This document shows, in pieces, positions 44,778-47,925 of a stretch of 47,925 nucleotides of DNA; the stretch's first letter is position 1, and every line of letters starts with the position of its first letter. The notes below the pieces were generated by a model. That model ran no database searches and was not told the origin of the DNA. It saw only the letters and a program-made list of their open reading frames with translations. The translations under genes and the position numbers were made by a program. The stretch comes from Trichothermofontia sp037445115 (GTDB lineage Bacteria; Cyanobacteriota; Cyanobacteriia; B231): positions 1 through 47,925 of the forward strand of contig JBBILC010000020.1 in assembly GCA_037445115.1 (NCBI GenBank), given 5' to 3'.

Positions 44778-45380
44778 ATGGCTTACGAATTGCCCCCCCT
44801 GCCGTATGACTACCAGGCACTGGAGCCGTATATCACAGCGAGAACGCTAGAATTCCACCACGACAAGCACCATGCGGCTTATGTGACCAACTACAACAAT
44901 GCGGTCAAAGGCACGGAATTGGACAGCCTGTCCCTAGAGACGGTGATCACGCAGGTGTTTGGCGATCCCGCCAAGGTGGGCTTGTTCAATAATGCTGCTC
45001 AAGCCTGGAACCATACCTTCTACTGGTATTGCATGAAGCCCGGTGGCGGTGGCCAGCCGACGGGGGAATTGGCGGCTAAAATTGATACCGACTTGGGCGG
45101 CTACGAGAAGTTCAAAGAAGCCTTCCTCACTGCGGGTGGGACCCAATTTGGCAGTGGTTGGGCCTGGTTAGTGCTGGAAAATGGCACCCTCAAGGTAACT
45201 AAAACTCCCAATGCTGAAAATCCGCTCGTCCACGGCCAGGTTCCTCTACTCACGATGGATGTATGGGAACATGCCTACTATCTGGATTATCAAAATAAGC
45301 GCCCAGATTATGCCAAAACCTTTGTCGATAGCCTGATTAATTGGGATTTTGTCGCTGAGCAATATGCTAAGGCAAAATAG
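44778..45380 (+). CDS. sodB: Iron superoxide dismutase
   Basis: SodB dismutates superoxide in the cytoplasm. The 200-residue protein has all four metal ligands: His in TLEFHHDKHHAAY, His in AQAWNHTFYW, and Asp and His in MDVWEHAYYLDY. The AQAWNHTFYW and following GGGGQPTG segment is of the Fe-type rather than the Mn-type (which has GGHxNHxxFW). Length is standard. An AGAGAGGAATC sequence precedes the ATG at 44778. A rho-independent terminator follows about 70 bases after the stop. It is the last gene of the core-like region before the accessory patch. Confidence 0.96.
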   Translation: MAYELPPLPYDYQALEPYITARTLEFHHDKHHAAYVTNYNNAVKGTELDSLSLETVITQVFGDPAKVGLFNNAAQAWNHTFYWYCMKPGGGGQPTGELAAKIDTDLGGYEKFKEAFLTAGGTQFGSGWAWLVLENGTLKVTKTPNAENPLVHGQVPLLTMDVWEHAYYLDYQNKRPDYAKTFVDSLINWDFVAEQYAKAK

Positions 45381-45449
45381 CATGTGGCGTAGGCGCGATC
45401 GGTGCTAACTTAACCGGCGATCGTCCTGTTTTGAATGCCAGATTTCAAC

Positions 45450-45484
45450 GGGAGCAACTGCACTGACGGTGGCTCCCATTTTTG
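45450..45484 (+). terminator. Rho-independent terminator after sodB
   Basis: GGGAGC (45450-45455) and GCTCCC (45472-45477) form a GC-rich stem with an internal loop, followed by ATTTTTG. The reverse strand has no T-tract on the other side, so it appears directed at sodB. Confidence 0.7.
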
Positions 45485-45497
45485 CATTTTCCCATCA

Positions 45498-46460
45498 TCA
45501 CAAATCTATAATGGGTGGCTCAGTTTCTCCAACACCATGAAGCTCATATTCAAATGGATTGCCATTCTGCCAACCCGTCTTTCCAAAGTTGCGTAAACGC
45601 TCTAATCTCCGAATCATGATCTCACAGTAAATCGGATCGACATCACAAACGTAGCATTGGCGTTGTCGCTGCTCTGCTGCGATTAGTGTAGTTCCCGAAT
45701 GTCCAAAAAAATCAATAATTATATCTTTTTTCTTAGAACTTGAAATAATCAGTCTTTCAATGGCTTTGAGAGGTTTTTGCGCATAACATCCATTCACATT
45801 TTCCTCCATTCTATAGAAAACCTGTTGAACATCTATCCAAACATTACCGGGCCGGATATTCTCAGATTTACTACGCTCCATATTTTCAGTTTTCTTGCCA
45901 TTGATCTCTTTATAGTAACCTCGTAAGATTTTAGGAATATCTGTGTATTGGACAGTAAACTCTGGATTGCCCTTGATATAGTATAAACATTCTTGCCTGA
46001 CAGCCATCCAATTCTTTTGAGTTCCATATCCTCTTTGATTACGCATGGTGATGAGGGAGCGTGAGGTAAACTCTTGAAAAGAGCGCATCATTAACATGAA
46101 CTCCGGTAATGGCTGGAAGCCTTGATTTTGGTCAGCTCCCAACCATATATAAAGAGATGAGTCAGCACATAAGGCATTAGAGGTGTTGTCTATCCATTTC
46201 TCGCACCATGTTATGAACTCATCAATTGATTGCGTTCCAAAAGCAACCAAATTATAGGGAGGATCATGGATGGCGAGTGTCGCAGCATCTCCATTCATTA
46301 AGTGGGCTATCTGATCAGAATCTGTGGCATCTAAGCAGCCAATTCTATGTCCTTGTATAGAATCTGTCCAAATATCTCCTGGTGCAAGCCGACAGAATTT
46401 CAATAATTTTATGCGAGTTTCTTCATCTTTATCAAGCCTAGATAGTGTATAATTTTTCAC
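45498..46460 (-). CDS. Orphan DNA methyltransferase, probably N6-adenine, beta class
   Basis: A 320-residue DNA methyltransferase. The catalytic motif IV reads DPPYN at residues 66-70, and the AdoMet-binding motif I reads FFGHSGTTLIAAE at about residue 251; this order (IV then I) is that of beta-class enzymes, and DPPY rather than SPPY favours N6-adenine methylation. The region between is the expected target-recognition part. The gene is visibly AT-rich relative to its neighbours and lacks HIP1 sites, suggesting horizontal acquisition. It starts with GTG at 46460, with AGGAG about 16 bases upstream. No restriction endonuclease gene is adjacent, so it is orphan in this window. Confidence 0.88.
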   Translation of the reverse strand: MKNYTLSRLDKDEETRIKLLKFCRLAPGDIWTDSIQGHRIGCLDATDSDQIAHLMNGDAATLAIHDPPYNLVAFGTQSIDEFITWCEKWIDNTSNALCADSSLYIWLGADQNQGFQPLPEFMLMMRSFQEFTSRSLITMRNQRGYGTQKNWMAVRQECLYYIKGNPEFTVQYTDIPKILRGYYKEINGKKTENMERSKSENIRPGNVWIDVQQVFYRMEENVNGCYAQKPLKAIERLIISSSKKKDIIIDFFGHSGTTLIAAEQRQRQCYVCDVDPIYCEIMIRRLERLRNFGKTGWQNGNPFEYELHGVGETEPPIIDL

Positions 46461-46777
46461 GGTTATATACTATCTCCTGACTGACGCAATTTTGTCTCAA
46501 AAGATTTGATAATGAGCTAAACTACCAGATTCTTTTAATTCTAGTCAAATTGTGTTAAAAAGCCAATCCTACTGCGATTTTTCAACCGTATTTAAGGAGT
46601 TACTGGCCGATCGCCTTTCAATACCGAATCGACAGCCTGTTGTTGGCGGCGGGTAAGCCAGCAGTGGGGAGCATCTCAGTTATGCAATGAGTAGAAATGA
46701 TCGGGGCTGTCTCATGAGTGAAAATACTTGGGAGTGGAGTATGAAAGAATTAGAATAAAGCGTGAAACAGCAAGAAC
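46461..46777. other. Intergenic region upstream of the methyltransferase and transposase remnant
   Basis: About 317 bp with no gene. The first ~100 bases are AT-rich and resemble the methyltransferase. The later part (about 46660-46777) may belong to the left end of the insertion sequence, but I could not identify its terminal repeat. Confidence 0.4.
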
Positions 46778-47038
46778 ATGACTCCAGAAGAACCCCAAAG
46801 TCTCCAAGAACACCTGTAAGCTGCCGCAGCTACAGCACTTCCATACTTGGTGAGGTACAGACAAGGGGCTTAAGCCCCTTGTTCACAAGGCTTGACAGTA
46901 CTTCATTAGAGAGAGAAGGGCTGTATCCTCTTCAAGGATATACCCAAAGAGCAACTCAAAGATTTTGCGAGTATTGAACTGGCCGCGAGAGAGCACGTGA
47001 TTAAAAGCGTAGCACCAGCGATCGGCAATTTTTTTTAA
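46778..47038 (+). pseudogene. ISKra4-like transposase N-terminal remnant, split by an inserted element
   Basis: Beginning at the ATG at 46778 the frame reads MTPEEPQSLQEHL, a TAA where glutamine is expected, then AAAA. A repeat element (46831-46916) follows. After it the frame resumes as ILFKDIPKEQLKDF, ASIELAAREHVIK and SVAPAIGNFF, ending in TAA at about 47038. Joined across the insertion this matches the N-terminus of ISKra4-family transposases as I know them (AAAIL(Y/F)xDxPxEQL ... ELAxRExVxxxVxPxIGxFF). The catalytic part is absent. It is therefore a truncated, disrupted transposase copy. Confidence 0.75.
46831..46916 (-). repeat. Palindrome-centred repeat element, copy B, inserted in a transposase remnant
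   Basis: About 86 bp, nearly identical to 11629-11710 but in opposite orientation. The central palindrome AAGGGGCTTAAGCCCCTT is preserved. The flanking transposase-like reading frame continues after it, so the element was inserted into the insertion sequence. Confidence 0.8.
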
Positions 47039-47044
47039 GCAGCA

Positions 47045-47329
47045 GTGAAGCTGCCGGGGGGGCGGGTGCGAAAAATTCAGACGAGTCCCTGTTGTGATGG
47101 GATTGTTACGTGCCCCTGGCACTATGCCCGGTTTGCTCTAGCCAGTAGTGGCACCTTTGATCCCTGGACTGATGATGTCCGCGCTTTCCCTGTGGAAATT
47201 TGTGGCGATACCGCCTGGGTCAATCTCACACCGACGGTTGATCCCCGGACACAGCAACAGCATCAAAACCGAGGTTGCGCCAATCCTGACGCTAAATCCA
47301 AATTATTTCATCCGCCTGTGAGGAAGTAG
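47045..47329 (+). pseudogene. Rieske [2Fe-2S] domain fragment
   Basis: A 94-residue frame without a proper N-terminus. The part CDGIVTCPWHYARFALASSG followed by AFPVEICGDTAWVNL matches the second half of a Rieske domain: the CPxH ligand pair, then the beta strands FPVEI and GDxxWV. The first half with CxH ligands is missing, replaced by the truncated transposase remnant just upstream. The remaining C-terminal residues are not recognisable. A Rieske protein gene therefore seems to have lost its 5' part through insertion or rearrangement. Whether any product is made is doubtful. Confidence 0.7.
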
Positions 47330-47398
47330 CTCAGTGTGTCCAAGTGCCAGGGTGAGAAGACGGCCAAGCCTTGCTTGGAGCACATAAATGTAAACGCC

Positions 47399-47925
47399 TT
47401 AGGGGTCCGTCTGGACAGTTTGGGCCGTCGAGACGGGCGGGAACGATCGCTCCTGGACTTCCCCGGGGCCACCCATCGGCATCGCTTGCCCCCGGTTATA
47501 GCTGACCAAGACGGCACCCGCATTCCCTGCCACAATTGTCACCTGCTCCTTCCCCGACCAGATGCGTTGAGTGCCTGCCTCTAAGGTCCCTTCAAAGGCG
47601 ACTGCACCATCGATCGTCACCTCCACCCAGGATGTACCCTGGAAATTCGCTGTCACCGCTACCGGGCCTGTCTCTTCGGGCGTGGCGGGGGCGGCGTCAG
47701 GAACGGGGCTGGCCATTGGACTGGGGCTAGCCACGGGTGAGGTGGCAATGGGCGGGATTGGTGGTGCTAGGGGGGGGGATTGACGGGGCATTGCCGGTTC
47801 CGTGGATGCTTCGGGGAAGGCCGGTGTCTCAGCTGGAGACCGCAACTGGCCCGCGATCGCGTAGCCTAAACCAATGACGACAACTAGCCCCCCCACCATG
47901 TAAGCGGGTACCCAGTTGGGACGAT
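47399..47925 (-). CDS. RodZ-like protein, C-terminal part (DUF4115)
   Basis: This frame enters from beyond the right edge (RPNWVPAYMVGG at the edge) and ends at 47399. It has one membrane segment (VVVIGLGYAIAG), a long linker rich in Pro, Ser and Ala, and a C-terminal DUF4115 domain (GTSWVEVTIDGAVAFEGTLE, then GKEQVTIVAGNAGAVLVSYN quoted as VTIVAGNAGAVLV). This is the architecture of RodZ, a membrane-anchored helix-turn-helix protein that tunes MreB and cell shape; the N-terminal HTH would lie outside the window. The start cannot be given. It converges with the Rieske fragment. Confidence 0.82.
   Translation of the reverse strand, partial: RPNWVPAYMVGGLVVVIGLGYAIAGQLRSPAETPAFPEASTEPAMPRQSPPLAPPIPPIATSPVASPSPMASPVPDAAPATPEETGPVAVTANFQGTSWVEVTIDGAVAFEGTLEAGTQRIWSGKEQVTIVAGNAGAVLVSYNRGQAMPMGGPGEVQERSFPPVSTAQTVQTDP

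Overview
The window is chromosomal DNA from a cyanobacterium, seen in draft assembly (two short runs of N at 32338-32349 and 37749-37758). The evidence is the N-terminus of photosystem II D2 (psbD) at the left edge, a cytochrome c6-like reading frame, the cyanobacterial split of RNA polymerase beta' into rpoC1 and rpoC2, an iron superoxide dismutase, cyanobacteria-type small proteins, and very frequent copies of the HIP1 palindrome GCGATCGC. I cannot name the species. Base composition is moderately GC-rich, except for the AT-rich methyltransferase near 46 kb.

Layout. 1-3.2 kb: partial psbD (minus) divergent from an ECF-type cobalt/nickel transporter operon (cbiM, PDGLE/CbiN-like, cbiQ, cbiO). 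3.3-11.6 kb: thiG, a three-domain fusion (degenerate methylglyoxal-synthase-like, lipid kinase, PAP2 phosphatase), a 2H phosphoesterase, a large membrane protein, divergent mobA and nadA, and another membrane protein. 11.7-15 kb: a sulfotransferase and a sulfotransferase-glycosyltransferase fusion, probably for cell-surface glycan. 15.3-23.8 kb: housekeeping and conserved cyanobacterial genes: mazG, a petJ-like frame with an in-frame TGA at a haem cysteine, ridA, a winged-helix/MinD-like pair, two half-size GDT1-family transporters, an rpoZ-hypothetical-DUF1818 operon and a universal stress protein. 24.3-30.7 kb: a lipoprotein substrate-binding protein behind a membrane-anchored dikinase-like fusion, then hisD. 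31-42.3 kb: rpsT, tatD and the rpoB-rpoC1-rpoC2 cluster. 42.4-45.4 kb: DUF427, a GH19 hydrolase, a small protein and sodB. 45.5-47.9 kb: an accessory patch with an orphan DNA methyltransferase, an ISKra4-like transposase remnant split by a small palindromic element, a Rieske-domain fragment, and the C-terminal part of a RodZ-like protein running off the window.

The intergenic DNA is rich in small mobile or repeated sequences. I see three copies plus one partial copy of a TA-flanked terminal-inverted-repeat element (8.86, 17.37, 21.47, 29.1 kb), two copies of an element with a strong central palindrome (11.63 and 46.83 kb, inverted relative to each other), a further dispersed repeat (15.25 and 20.14 kb), a 33-nt perfect inverted repeat between rpoB and rpoC1, and several short tandem repeats between co-directional genes.

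The observations most worth checking are the TGA codon replacing the first cysteine of the CxxCH motif in the cytochrome c6-like gene; two unusual multi-domain fusions (4.3-6.3 kb and 26.1-29.1 kb), each pairing a degenerate-looking enzyme domain with a plausible active one; and two structured intergenic regions (122-208 and 23.94-24.15 kb). I did not find a CRISPR array, a recognisable tRNA or rRNA, or a clear multi-gene defence system.
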